Shown here in pieces: positions 17,347 through 25,134 of a stretch of DNA of 28,438 nucleotides. Below the pieces are notes generated by a model. That model was not told the origin of the DNA, searched no databases, and saw nothing but the letters and a program-made list of their open reading frames with translations. Both the position numbers and the translations under genes were made by a program. Every line of letters starts with the position of its first letter. Position 1 is the stretch's first letter. The DNA is from a virus, in IMG/VR virus record IMGVR_UViG_3300018476_000202, positions 1 to 28,438 of that record; one strand, given 5' to 3'.

Positions 17347-19600
17347 TGGAACTTGCTCCGTTGTTTGATGAAGATGCACCTACAGGGGGTCCACCATTAG
17401 AAGAACTACCGGACGAATTTGGTGGGCCGGCCTGACCATTTTGCGAACCTGCTTGGGACATACCCAATTGATTCATAGCTTCATCAGTCTGAATTGCATT
17501 ACGCTGCTTCAACATTTCCATCTTGTGTTGGTCTACGTGGTCCTGAATAATAGTCTGAATCTCTGGAGGAAGCATTTCAAACTCTTGGGTTTTCTGGAAC
17601 GCTTCGTGCTCCTGAACGTGTACGTCATGGTTATCGTAGGGATTAGTCGTTACGTTATAAACCGCAGGCTGTCCAGTCGTAGGATCAATAACAGGTTCAC
17701 CAGTCATAGGATCACGCTCAACATCCATCTTAGGCGGAGGCTGACCCATCATACCTGTCATTGGATCTGGCTGAGCTTGTGCCTTCGAGTCAATCTTTGT
17801 AAGCTCTTGACCTTGACTCATAAAGACATTCTCACGCTGAGCGTGTCGAACATCAAGCATCATCTCATCGTAAAGCTTATTCGTCTCGCTCATCTGTAGG
17901 TACTTCAAAGCCTTCGTCGGTTCAATCACACCCATCTTCATCAGTTCGGTAATAAATGCTTGCTTTGCAGCCGTGCTTCGTGGAGCCATAGAACCAGCTT
18001 CAACACGGAAGTCCATAATCGGATTCAGGTCTGCACCCTTGAATTGCTTCACTTCCATGAATTGGTTCTTACTTGTCATAGCTACAATTCGCTCTTCTGT
18101 CCAGAAGTCGTGTACATTTGCCAGAACTTGTACTCCTGTTTCCTGTACTGCTGCTTCAAGCGAAACAACGGTGTGGTGCATAATGGTATCATTTTCCTCT
18201 TGAAGATACGCAATAGCTGACGCCGCTTCAACTCCAGGAGGAGTTCTACCTTTGGAAATCTCGAATTGGCTCGAAACGTCATCCATATCCCGTAGGGTAA
18301 CATCAAGCTCGTTAGTAACAGAAGGAGGAAGTTCCGGTTGATCCAGCGCCTTTGGAAAATCAAAGCCAAGCTGAACAGCCAGAAGTAGTCCCGGCTTTGA
18401 ATTGAACTTCTTCGGATCAATTGATCCCGTGACATAACCCCACTGTGGCTTCCCTGCTAGGTTTCTATTTTCCAGCATGATGGAGCGAGTGCGGTTGTAC
18501 TCCTTCTGGAGAGGAATCAGAGACTTAATAACAGACTCAGCATAAAACATGCCAGTGGGAACATGGTCAATCTTAACAAACGGGTAACGTCCGTGTCTGA
18601 ACGGAAACTCATATTCATAGTCCTTCAATCCAGGCTCAGTAGACATAGGAGGAAGAATAGATTTATCACCTACAGGGGGCACAGCACCCATTTGTTCCAT
18701 ACCGGGTAGCATTGGTGTGTTACCCATTTGACCACCCATACCCATCATTGCTTCTGGATCTACAGCAGGGTCCATCTCTGGCTCGTAAACATAGATGACT
18801 TTGTTCTCAGCGGTAACAAACATGGCACCATTTTTGAAGTCTCGACAAGGCTTCACCCAAACTTCTTTAACGTAGCACATCTTCTCTTGATCTGATTTGC
18901 TAGTTTTAATGCCAATAGAAGTTAGGAATCGAGAATCAACAATAACAGAGGAACTATCCGTACCAGGCTGTACATCAACACCATACGTTTTGTAGACGTC
19001 TTCGGGGTCCATCGTTCGTGCATGGATGACATACGGTTGCTCTTGAATATCTACCCTCTGTAGGTTCGGTACGAAAAGATGGAAAGGAGTTACAGCTTCA
19101 AAGTCGATCTTGCCGGGTTGACCGTCAAGTTCTTCTTTGGACTCATCGTAATAATTTTTAAGAAATGCAGTACCGCAACAAACTGCCCAGAAAGTTGCTT
19201 CCATTCGTTTCGAGTTGAAATACTTCGTCCGAATAATGAATTCCGCAATTGCATCGCCAGCCATTGCCGCCAGGCGATCTTTCTCTTCCGTGCTTCTAGG
19301 AACACAATAGAACTGCGGCTCTTCTTTGGAAAGCTTTGTCACTTCGTTACGAATGATACGCAACATACGGTTAGCCGTGTGCCGAACACGCCAGCGATCT
19401 TGTGCTGGTTGTTCGACAAGTTGGAAGCCACCGTTTGGATTCTTGGTGGCAACAATCCATTGCCTACCGAAGTAAAACGACAGATTCTCGTGCCACTGTT
19501 TCTCGAAATTTAGACGTGCCTGTTGACACGACTTAAGACGCTGATCCCACTTAGTAACTAGGTTGGCATCAGCAGAACCTACAGCCTGCACGATTTCCAT
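17327..19600 (-). CDS. Portal protein (757 aa)
   Basis: The start contains features of P22-like portal proteins: FEKQWHENLSFYFGRQWI, RHTANRMLRIIRNEVTKLSK and DAIAEFIIRTKYFNSKRMEA. The size of 757 aa matches portals of short-tailed phages. The middle has a Pro/Met/Gly-rich insertion (about residues 270-320). The C-terminal third is helical, giving way to an Asn/Gly/Ser-rich tail. The portal forms the dodecameric ring through which DNA enters and leaves. It is flanked by terminase and scaffold/capsid genes as expected. Confidence 0.9.
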   Translation of the reverse strand: MEIVQAVGSADANLVTKWDQRLKSCQQARLNFEKQWHENLSFYFGRQWIVATKNPNGGFQLVEQPAQDRWRVRHTANRMLRIIRNEVTKLSKEEPQFYCVPRSTEEKDRLAAMAGDAIAEFIIRTKYFNSKRMEATFWAVCCGTAFLKNYYDESKEELDGQPGKIDFEAVTPFHLFVPNLQRVDIQEQPYVIHARTMDPEDVYKTYGVDVQPGTDSSSVIVDSRFLTSIGIKTSKSDQEKMCYVKEVWVKPCRDFKNGAMFVTAENKVIYVYEPEMDPAVDPEAMMGMGGQMGNTPMLPGMEQMGAVPPVGDKSILPPMSTEPGLKDYEYEFPFRHGRYPFVKIDHVPTGMFYAESVIKSLIPLQKEYNRTRSIMLENRNLAGKPQWGYVTGSIDPKKFNSKPGLLLAVQLGFDFPKALDQPELPPSVTNELDVTLRDMDDVSSQFEISKGRTPPGVEAASAIAYLQEENDTIMHHTVVSLEAAVQETGVQVLANVHDFWTEERIVAMTSKNQFMEVKQFKGADLNPIMDFRVEAGSMAPRSTAAKQAFITELMKMGVIEPTKALKYLQMSETNKLYDEMMLDVRHAQRENVFMSQGQELTKIDSKAQAQPDPMTGMMGQPPPKMDVERDPMTGEPVIDPTTGQPAVYNVTTNPYDNHDVHVQEHEAFQKTQEFEMLPPEIQTIIQDHVDQHKMEMLKQRNAIQTDEAMNQLGMSQAGSQNGQAGPPNSSGSSSNGGPPVGASSSNNGASSNGYGSS

Positions 19601-19606
19601 CAGATA

Positions 19607-20146
19607 TTACTTCTTATCATCCTTGGAGGTTGCAGCGGCCGTCTTATTCTTGTCGTGCTCGTTCTCGTCAACAGCAGTAGTCTGAGAAGTACCAGCCGGA
19701 ACCTGCTCAACGAGTTGAACGTCGTCCAGTTTCTTCTGATACTTAGAAGCGGCTTCGTCCCGCTCCTTATTCTTCTCATCTACCATCTTCTGCCGAGTCT
19801 CTAGATCGTCAAGAGGTTCAGCGGCGGGATCGTAAATCTCTTCGGGAATTTCACGCTCAAATGCAGCGTCGGGACGTTCCCCACGAGGTTGTGCCTGACG
19901 AAGAAGTGTTCCCGGAAGAACACCAAACTTACCGCAAGCAGCCTTGAATTCATCTTCGTCAATTTCATCACGAAGGAAAGCAAAGACGGCATCTTCGGCA
20001 GTCTGAATCTTCGGCGGACCAAACTTAAATCGTGGGTCGTCGTCCTTAATTGCATCCGACTTGACATTGGAACGATAATCGGACTTGGTATCCTTATCCT
20101 TATCGTCCTTGTCTGATCGTACTGGATGAGCAGCCGTCTCAGCCAC
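19607..20146 (-). CDS. Charged protein between terminase and portal (179 aa)
   Basis: Highly charged with Lys/Asp-rich ends and a more ordered middle (FKFGPPKIQTAEDAVFAFLR, DEFKAACGKFGVLPGTLLRQ). The GTG at 20146 has GGAG six bases upstream and is preferred over the ATG at 20152, which would abut that site. It overlaps the coiled-coil gene by eight bases. It could be a head assembly chaperone or scaffold-like factor, but this is inferred only from charge and position. Family not recognised. Confidence 0.65.
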   Translation of the reverse strand: MAETAAHPVRSDKDDKDKDTKSDYRSNVKSDAIKDDDPRFKFGPPKIQTAEDAVFAFLRDEIDEDEFKAACGKFGVLPGTLLRQAQPRGERPDAAFEREIPEEIYDPAAEPLDDLETRQKMVDEKNKERDEAASKYQKKLDDVQLVEQVPAGTSQTTAVDENEHDKNKTAAATSKDDKK

Positions 20147-20474
20147 TATCATCTCCTTCTTCTGAGGGAACTAGAACTTCGTCTGGAAATTCAATTGGTT
20201 GTTCTTCTAAAGCGTTATAACCTTCGTCATAAAAACCAGCAGGCTCTTCATGAACTTCTTCTGCGTCTTCGTCAGTCTTCTCCAAGGAGCGCAGAGAAAG
20301 CTTTTCGTGTTGTGCCATCTGCATCATCGTCATCAGTTGTGTCTGCATTGCTTGAATCTGGGTATTCTGATTCTGTATCGTCTGGTTCTGAACTTTGATC
20401 GTTTCCGTCAACTGGCTCACTAGATTGAGCAATTCCTCTTCCACTATTTTCCCATCTGTAGGTAGGTTCGACAC
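20139..20474 (-). CDS. Coiled-coil protein overlapping the zinc-ribbon gene (111 aa)
   Basis: A GTG start at 20474 gives MSNLPTDGKIVEEELLNLVS, then a regular Gln/Asn-rich coiled coil (TIKVQNQTIQNQNTQIQAMQ) and an acidic tail. The first 203 bases are in a different frame inside the zinc-ribbon gene. GAGG lies close before the GTG (three bases), with GGAAGG a little further up, so the ribosome site is imperfect. The heptad regularity argues it is real. It may partner the adjacent head-assembly proteins. Function unknown. Confidence 0.6.
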   Translation of the reverse strand: MSNLPTDGKIVEEELLNLVSQLTETIKVQNQTIQNQNTQIQAMQTQLMTMMQMAQHEKLSLRSLEKTDEDAEEVHEEPAGFYDEGYNALEEQPIEFPDEVLVPSEEGDDSG

Positions 20475-20721
20475 TATCCTCGGCCTTCCATGCTTCTCGA
20501 TCAGTTCGCCAAACTTGAATTTGCCGAGCTACATTTACCTGAACCGAGTTCCAGCATTCGTTACAGAAAAAGACAGTACCGTCAATGACGGGATTGAAAT
20601 GATTATCTAGGTCAATACCAATGTCTACGAACCATTCACGAGGTGGTCCACCTACACCGCAGACGATACATACGTAAGGATGGAAATTAGGCTTCTCCCT
20701 AATTGTTACTGGCCTCACCAT
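20272..20721 (-). CDS. Zinc-ribbon protein with acidic tail (149 aa)
   Basis: Two Cys pairs, CIVC (residues 18-21) and CNEC (residues 53-56), fit a four-Cys zinc ribbon. Between them GVGGPPREWFVDIGIDLDNH resembles a small phage family usually found near terminase or portal genes. The last ~65 residues are acidic, Asp/Ser/Thr-rich and overlap the coiled-coil gene in another frame. The start at 20721 overlaps the terminase stop. The role may be nucleic-acid or protein binding during packaging or head assembly; this is inference. Confidence 0.7.
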   Translation of the reverse strand: MVRPVTIREKPNFHPYVCIVCGVGGPPREWFVDIGIDLDNHFNPVIDGTVFFCNECWNSVQVNVARQIQVWRTDREAWKAEDSVEPTYRWENSGRGIAQSSEPVDGNDQSSEPDDTESEYPDSSNADTTDDDDADGTTRKAFSALLGED

Positions 20722-22226
20722 TCACTCCCTAGTACCTCGTCGAATAGAGATTGGCGCTTTGAGGAAAAGACTAGTTCGTAGTCAAAATCCTTCTCGCCTG
20801 CCTCTGGCAAGTTAAGCACATTTCCTACAGGGGCGTCAACTTCATCACTCAGCGCAGGACGGGACATTACTCCGTACCTAAGCGCATCGAGGCAATGGTC
20901 ATTCTTCTTCAGAGGAACTTCCTTCTTGTTACGCCGAGCTTCAATCTTCGAGCTAGCGAACCTGTCCCACCTGTAGTTTGCGATTTCCTTTAGAGTGTAA
21001 GAACACCTTCTGGAGATGAACAACAGCTTTGCATCAAATCGGTTCTGGACACGAGCTATTCCACCACGAACATCATTGTTACCGAGAGCGATAGGCAAAC
21101 CATTCTCTACATATTCAGTCTGGATAGAAGTACGAGTAATGGCACTAGTGTTTTGGATACTAGGATCGCCAACAATATAAAGAGGATAGACACGGAGTTC
21201 TTCTAAGTGTCGTTTGTAGATTTCAGCATTTTCAGAGACGATCCGCTTAGTTTCATAGATCTCATCGTAGACGATGATTCTACCGTCTGTGTCGAAGCAA
21301 CAAAAGAGGAAGACTGTGGGGTTGGCATACCCGTGGTCCATGCATACAAAATGACCCCATCGGTTCCGGTATTCGTCGAAATCTTCAAGGATATCTTCGC
21401 AGATATTCCCACCTTCGTGTACGTCCTTGTTAGAGAAACAGCCTGCGTATACGAGTCCGGTATGTGTGATGAACTTACCAGTTCTACGAGCTTCACGTTC
21501 CTCGGTAGACAATCCACGAGTAATACGATCAAGAGCCTCAATTTTGATATGAGGGTTTTCTTCAGTATTGATTTCCAGGACATATATCCCCTTATCTCCC
21601 TCCAACCAAGGGTCATAGATGCGGTCCTTAACCCACGTCATCTCAACTAGCGGAGTCATGGAAATCCAGTACGAACCATCCGTGTCAACCAACCGCATAA
21701 TACATTCGTTATAGATATCTTCGGGCGGCTCTTCATCGAACCAAGTAAAGTGACGTGAAGTACCAGCGAACTTCTCTACGTCCTGCTCATAAGACATGAA
21801 CTCCAGGAAGGAACCATTATTCAAGTATAGAGTTTTGCTCGCCTTGTCATACGATTCTTCCCAGCTATCATTCTTTAGAAAACGAGTTGGCATCCACCGT
21901 TGAATCTCAGGAATAGCAATCTTCTTGATACCGTCTTCAATATCTACTGCAACAACGCGACCACGAATGGGAGGAAGAGGAAGATCATTACGAAACTTAT
22001 GCTCACCAGTCAACCATTGTACCGCCTCGGCGCCACCAAATACCGTCTTACCGGAACGGTTACCACCAATGTAGAGTTTTTCTTTCGCAGTAGACCTGTG
22101 ACACTTTTCTTGCGAGGGGTGCGGCTTATATGCAACGAGGCCGGGGGAAATACTTGTTTCACGAAGCTTCTGCTCTACAATCAGAAGTACGTCATCAAAG
22201 GATATCTCTTTTTCTTTACGAGGCAT
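20715..22226 (-). CDS. terL: Terminase large subunit (503 aa)
   Basis: The packaging ATPase-nuclease. Walker A is GGNRSGKT at residues 54-61. Walker B is FTWFDEEP, with D164 and E165. A coupling-like motif ISMTPL follows near residue 190. The RNase H-like nuclease domain has D297 (VCMDHGYANP), D354 (IVGDPSIQ) and a C-terminal Asp in NDHCLDALRYG (D443 or D447). The protein cuts concatemeric phage DNA and drives it through the portal. The ATG at 22226 lies within the end of an upstream 50-aa membrane-protein gene. Length is normal. Confidence 0.95.
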   Translation of the reverse strand: MPRKEKEISFDDVLLIVEQKLRETSISPGLVAYKPHPSQEKCHRSTAKEKLYIGGNRSGKTVFGGAEAVQWLTGEHKFRNDLPLPPIRGRVVAVDIEDGIKKIAIPEIQRWMPTRFLKNDSWEESYDKASKTLYLNNGSFLEFMSYEQDVEKFAGTSRHFTWFDEEPPEDIYNECIMRLVDTDGSYWISMTPLVEMTWVKDRIYDPWLEGDKGIYVLEINTEENPHIKIEALDRITRGLSTEEREARRTGKFITHTGLVYAGCFSNKDVHEGGNICEDILEDFDEYRNRWGHFVCMDHGYANPTVFLFCCFDTDGRIIVYDEIYETKRIVSENAEIYKRHLEELRVYPLYIVGDPSIQNTSAITRTSIQTEYVENGLPIALGNNDVRGGIARVQNRFDAKLLFISRRCSYTLKEIANYRWDRFASSKIEARRNKKEVPLKKNDHCLDALRYGVMSRPALSDEVDAPVGNVLNLPEAGEKDFDYELVFSSKRQSLFDEVLGSEW

Positions 22227-22368
22227 CGTAGAAGAATTCTAGTAGTACCTGGATGAGTTCCTCTAATCTCTCAACCTTGTCATGCTCGTTAGCCAAGTAC
22301 ACAGCAATAAGAGCCGAAAGAACAGAAGCTATACCTACATATGGAATAACCTTTATATCAAACTTCAT
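22216..22368 (-). CDS. Small membrane protein, candidate lysis accessory (50 aa)
   Basis: A 50-codon frame from ATG 22368 to TAA 22216. It begins MKFDIKVIPYVGIASVLSAL, has one transmembrane segment at about residues 8-25, then a charged amphipathic helix (NEHDKVERLEELIQVLLEFF). It overlaps the upstream holin-like gene and the terminase start by 11 bases each, which fits a coupled operon. One membrane helix plus a short coiled coil would suit a holin partner or spanin-like factor, but this cannot be proved from sequence. Confidence 0.6.
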   Translation of the reverse strand: MKFDIKVIPYVGIASVLSALIAVYLANEHDKVERLEELIQVLLEFFYDAS

Positions 22369-22564
22369 CACTGTTTACCTTGACTTCTTCTTCTTTCGGC
22401 TCCTTCTTGAAGAAGTAAGTACCTAGTACCAAAGTAATAATAGGATACCACCATTGGGCCGGGTCGGCATTAGTCAGACCCCAGACAAGAAGAAGGATAG
22501 CCATAACAATGACAATAATACCCTTAATTACGTGATCGCTTGTGAGATCGGATAGGAAACTCAT
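22358..22564 (-). CDS. Holin-like membrane protein (68 aa)
   Basis: Two hydrophobic segments (about residues 13-31, IKGIIVIVMAILLLVWGL, and 38-52, WWYPIITLVLGTYFF) are followed by a charged tail (KKEPKEEEVKVNSDEV). This is the size and layout of a two-helix holin. The ATG overlaps the stop of the wall-binding gene (ATGA). The neighbouring cell-wall protein and second membrane protein make a lysis role likely. Confidence 0.7.
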   Translation of the reverse strand: MSFLSDLTSDHVIKGIIVIVMAILLLVWGLTNADPAQWWYPIITLVLGTYFFKKEPKEEEVKVNSDEV

Positions 22565-23304
22565 AGTCTTGTCTTGTAACGCTCGAATCCATCTCGTGTC
22601 CAGCGCCCGTAGTAACCGTCAACAGCTTTGTGATAAAAACCAGCTTCCTTCATATCGTACTGTAGTTCAGCAACAGCCTGACGAGTTACAGGTCCATATC
22701 TAGCGTCGTTACGAGTCTTGTAGTAACCGTAGTAAGAAAGAGCTTCAATCAGTCCGTGTACGTGTACGCTTTCACTTTCCAAATACATCGCTCCGTCAAC
22801 ACGAGGGAACGGTACCGTGTCTTCATTTAGCTTCAAATCGGGGATAATAGTAGACAGATAGAAGTGGTGGTCAGGTACACGGAAACGAACAATCGGGTAA
22901 ACGTGTTGAGCAAATTGAAATGCAAGACGTAGGTTTTCAAGTAGTTGGTCAGTAGGTCTTTCACCCTTACCTAGCAAAGCTAGCACCGACAGGGTTTCCT
23001 CTTTGTCTTTAAGTTGAAAGGCGTCTTTGGACCTACAGCCCCTCACTAAGTACATACCTTCCTTGTTGCCAGCAACCGCAAAGTTGTAAGCCAAATCGGA
23101 AAGTCCACCGTAGTTCAAATCATTCTTTAGGAGCGCCACGAGCAAAGGTTCCGGCTGCTGGAATTGGTAGTCAATGTCTTCTGGAAGGTAGTAAACGTCC
23201 AGACGAACTGGTTTACGGAGGCTATTAAGGTCTTGGTACGGATCGGCCCCCTTATTGGACCGAGGCACGATACTAGTCCAAGCTCCACGAAGATGTACTG
23301 TCAT
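22561..23304 (-). CDS. Degenerate PGRP/amidase-like protein with peptidoglycan-binding domain (247 aa)
   Basis: The ATG at 23304, with a GGAAGGAACC ribosome site, gives MTVHLRGAWTSIVPRSNKGA. The N-terminal ~170 residues follow the layout of PGRP-type N-acetylmuramoyl-L-alanine amidases (GLSDLAYNFAVAGNKEGMYL resembles the 'DIGYNF' strand). The expected zinc ligands appear absent: LDVYYLP stands where an HH is usual, KDAFQL where GAH is usual, and no clear Cys ligand follows. The C-terminal domain (DARYGPVTRQAVAELQ, VDGYYGRWTRDGFERYK) is a peptidoglycan-binding fold. It may be a wall-binding pseudoenzyme. It lies beside holin-like genes. Confidence 0.65.
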   Translation of the reverse strand: MTVHLRGAWTSIVPRSNKGADPYQDLNSLRKPVRLDVYYLPEDIDYQFQQPEPLLVALLKNDLNYGGLSDLAYNFAVAGNKEGMYLVRGCRSKDAFQLKDKEETLSVLALLGKGERPTDQLLENLRLAFQFAQHVYPIVRFRVPDHHFYLSTIIPDLKLNEDTVPFPRVDGAMYLESESVHVHGLIEALSYYGYYKTRNDARYGPVTRQAVAELQYDMKEAGFYHKAVDGYYGRWTRDGFERYKTRL

Positions 23305-23314
23305 GGTTCCTTCC

Positions 23315-24448
23315 CTACTGTAGTAAATTGGAAGCAGGCTCGGTACTGCGTACTTCAATAGCCTTCTTGATGGTTTCATTCTTTCTAATCTCGGCAGCAA
23401 CCGCAAGTAGGACTTCACTACTCACATACGTGGCAAGGATTTCCATAATAGCAGACAGTACAGTTGTAATCATTTGCTGCGAAATCGGCTCAGCTACGTA
23501 GGTAGTACTAGTAGTAGGACTGATATTAATGCCACCCTTTTCAGGACGATAGATGTTCAGCCACTCGTTGTAATACTTAATAGCATTCAAGTCACCATTT
23601 TGAATCGACCTTGCTATACTTAGTTTTGCGTCGTTCTGTAGGTCTTCTGAGAACACTTGCTCGATACGCATCGTATAGTAGTCGTGATGTGATTTCTTTC
23701 GCAACAAGGCGGTCCACTCTTTGGTGGTAATCCCTGCCTCTTTGAGCTTCGCCGCCAGGTTCCTCTTGTCGTTGATATTGACTACCAGAGTTACAGCCCA
23801 CGCGAACTTTGGATCTATGTAATCTTTTGATTTTACTTCGTAAGGAGGAACACCACGATTGGAGAGAGACTCCGAGATTTCTTCTACGATTACTGTCCAT
23901 CCCTCAATGACCTTAGGACGGCTTGGGTGCTCTTGAAATTTCTTGTCTAGTTCCTGTAGGAAAGGAAGACGCTTCTGAATAAAGTAGAACGTTTCGATAA
24001 AGGTAAGCAAGTCAGCACGAAAAGTGTCTGTGTTCCCGAACCGGGAAAATGGAGTAAATTTAGATTCTGGGAACGCTTTTTGACCTACAGGGGCGGGAGG
24101 TCCGTGCTTCTTTGAATCTTTGCCCTTCCGTTTTTGGAATTTAGGTTCGCTAAATGGACCAGTGGATTTTACGGTTGTGAGGTTTAAACGGTCCGGAAGA
24201 GCAGAATCAGTACTGCCAAAAGGACTATTCCAACTATCACGTACACTACTGGGTGCATCTTCGTCTTCTTCCTGTTGATCGGTGTCTTGAATGCTTATAC
24301 GAGCTTCATGCTTCTTCAACTCGTAGTTCTTCTCCAGTTGCTCTTGTTTACTCTGGAAGGCTTTGACAGTGGAAATGAAGTCCTGAGATTCTGAGATCAT
24401 CTTGGAGATATCTCGCATAACAGGAGGGTACCAAAAATGGGAACCCAT
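23315..24448 (-). CDS. Candidate terminase small subunit (377 aa)
   Basis: The first gene of the leftward operon. The N-terminal ~150 residues are charged and low complexity, with an initial coiled coil. Residues ~150-330 contain a helical region resembling small terminases: LPFLQELDKKFQEHPSRPKV, then KLKEAGITTKEWTALLRKKS and ARSIQNGDLNAIKYYNEWLN. The phrase 'GD-x-x-AIKYY' followed by a Y-x-P is typical of that family's HTH-linked domain. It would recognise the packaging site. The ATG at 24448 has only a weak ribosome site; ATG 24415 is an alternative. It is separated from the large subunit by lysis-type genes. Confidence 0.6.
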   Translation of the reverse strand: MGSHFWYPPVMRDISKMISESQDFISTVKAFQSKQEQLEKNYELKKHEARISIQDTDQQEEDEDAPSSVRDSWNSPFGSTDSALPDRLNLTTVKSTGPFSEPKFQKRKGKDSKKHGPPAPVGQKAFPESKFTPFSRFGNTDTFRADLLTFIETFYFIQKRLPFLQELDKKFQEHPSRPKVIEGWTVIVEEISESLSNRGVPPYEVKSKDYIDPKFAWAVTLVVNINDKRNLAAKLKEAGITTKEWTALLRKKSHHDYYTMRIEQVFSEDLQNDAKLSIARSIQNGDLNAIKYYNEWLNIYRPEKGGINISPTTSTTYVAEPISQQMITTVLSAIMEILATYVSSEVLLAVAAEIRKNETIKKAIEVRSTEPASNLLQ

Positions 24449-24544
24449 GTAAAATTACTCTGTAAGAAATCTATTTAGGGAAAAAAATTGAGCAGACGCC
24501 AATAAAATGAAACATTCCATTATCGCACTATCGGAGATCAATCC

Positions 24545-24564
24545 GTGTTAGGCTGGCCTAACAC
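24545..24564. promoter_or_regulatory. Perfect 20-bp palindrome in array unit 1
   Basis: GTGTTAGGC, then TG, then GCCTAACAC: nine-base arms around two bases. The two-base centre is too tight for an RNA loop, which favours binding by a dimeric protein at the DNA level. This is the best-conserved unit and is closest to the late operon start. Confidence 0.75.
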
Positions 24565-24752
24565 CGCGTGTTAGGATCGGTTATTCAAAAATATGAGGAG
24601 GGGGTAACTCGATTTGTAAGGCAAGCCTAACATAAGATGAGAGGGAAGGGGAACGTGGTATGTTAGGCTAGCCTTACGTCACGCATTAGGTGTAACGAAC
24701 AGTAGATGTTAGGTGTAATGATACCGAGATGTTAGGTCATCCTAATCTTTAT
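24546..24752. repeat. Nine-unit 23-bp phased repeat array (array 1)
   Basis: TTAGG-type boxes begin at 24548, 24571, 24594, 24617, 24640, 24663, 24686, 24709 and 24732, exactly 23 bp apart. Six boxes are TTAGG, and the others are TGAGG, TAAGG and AGAGG. Units 1, 4, 6 and 9 complete an inverted repeat (TTAGG-N4-CCTAA or one mismatch). The array fills the space between the leftward late operon (starts 24448) and the rightward early genes (starts 24843). It therefore looks like a shared operator or iteron region. Confidence 0.9.
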
Positions 24753-24771
24753 TGTTTTCTTTCCGAACCTA

Positions 24772-24801
24772 TTGCCTTTCGTTTCGGATTCTGCGCATAC
24801 T
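24772..24801 (+). promoter_or_regulatory. Possible promoter for rightward early genes
   Basis: TTGCCT at 24772-24777 and CATACT at 24796-24801 are separated by 18 bases and lie just after array 1 and 42 bases before the first rightward ATG. The match to sigma-70-type elements is partial, so this is a weak call. Confidence 0.25.
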
Positions 24802-24842
24802 ACTTGTGGGCCAGAGAACCCACAGAGAATGGAGACAAGGAA

Positions 24843-25055
24843 ATGAACAAGGAAATCGAAGTCAAGACCACGATGCCGGTGCCTGATTCGTGGCGCATGA
24901 ATCGTATCCTTCAAGAGAATGACAGCATTCAGGATACCGATCGTGTCCTGCTCGTCAATCTTTGGTGCGAGCACAATCGTTTGCGTGCCGAGCTTCGCAC
25001 GCTCAAGCGTCTCGTCGAGATTGCCGAAGTGAATGGCGATCGACGTTACGATTGA
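24843..25055 (+). CDS. Small early protein (70 aa)
   Basis: The ATG at 24843 is preceded by GGAGACAAGGAA. A longer in-frame reading from 24729 would start inside the repeat array and is rejected. The protein begins MNKEIEVKTTMPVPDSWRMN and is helical and charged, with an amphipathic C-terminal half (EHNRLRAELRTLKRLVEIAE). No domain is recognised. Its G+C-richer codon use differs from the late genes and from the second paralog. As the first gene after array 1 it is probably an early regulator or host-takeover protein, but that is inference. Confidence 0.65.
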   Translation: MNKEIEVKTTMPVPDSWRMNRILQENDSIQDTDRVLLVNLWCEHNRLRAELRTLKRLVEIAEVNGDRRYD

Positions 25056-25071
25056 TCGATGCTTGACAGTT

Positions 25072-25124
25072 CCTCTCTCAGTGCGAGAGAGAGGTTCTGT
25101 CTAGTCTCGAACAAACGAGAGACT
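25072..25124 (+). other. Two small hairpins between early genes
   Basis: CCTCTCTC (25072-25079) pairs with GAGAGAGG (25087-25094), and AGTCTC (25103-25108) pairs with GAGACT (25119-25124). The second hairpin ends ten bases before the next ATG, so it could influence translation of the first paralog. No T-run follows either. Confidence 0.4.
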
Positions 25125-25134
25125 GGAAAGGGAA

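Noticed and set aside
20272-20721. Programmed frameshift joining the zinc-ribbon and coiled-coil frames
   Set aside because: No clear slippery heptamer was seen, and the second frame has its own GTG start with a nearby purine-rich site. Two overlapping genes are simpler.
24546-24752. Array 1 as DtxR/IdeR iron boxes
   Set aside because: TTAGG and CCTAA halves resemble iron-box ends, but here they are four bases apart and repeat every 23 bp, whereas the canonical 19-bp box has them nine bases apart.
24729-24842. N-terminal extension of the first early gene
   Set aside because: It would be coded by the repeat array, is hydrophobic and unlike the rest, and lacks a ribosome site; ATG 24843 has a good one.
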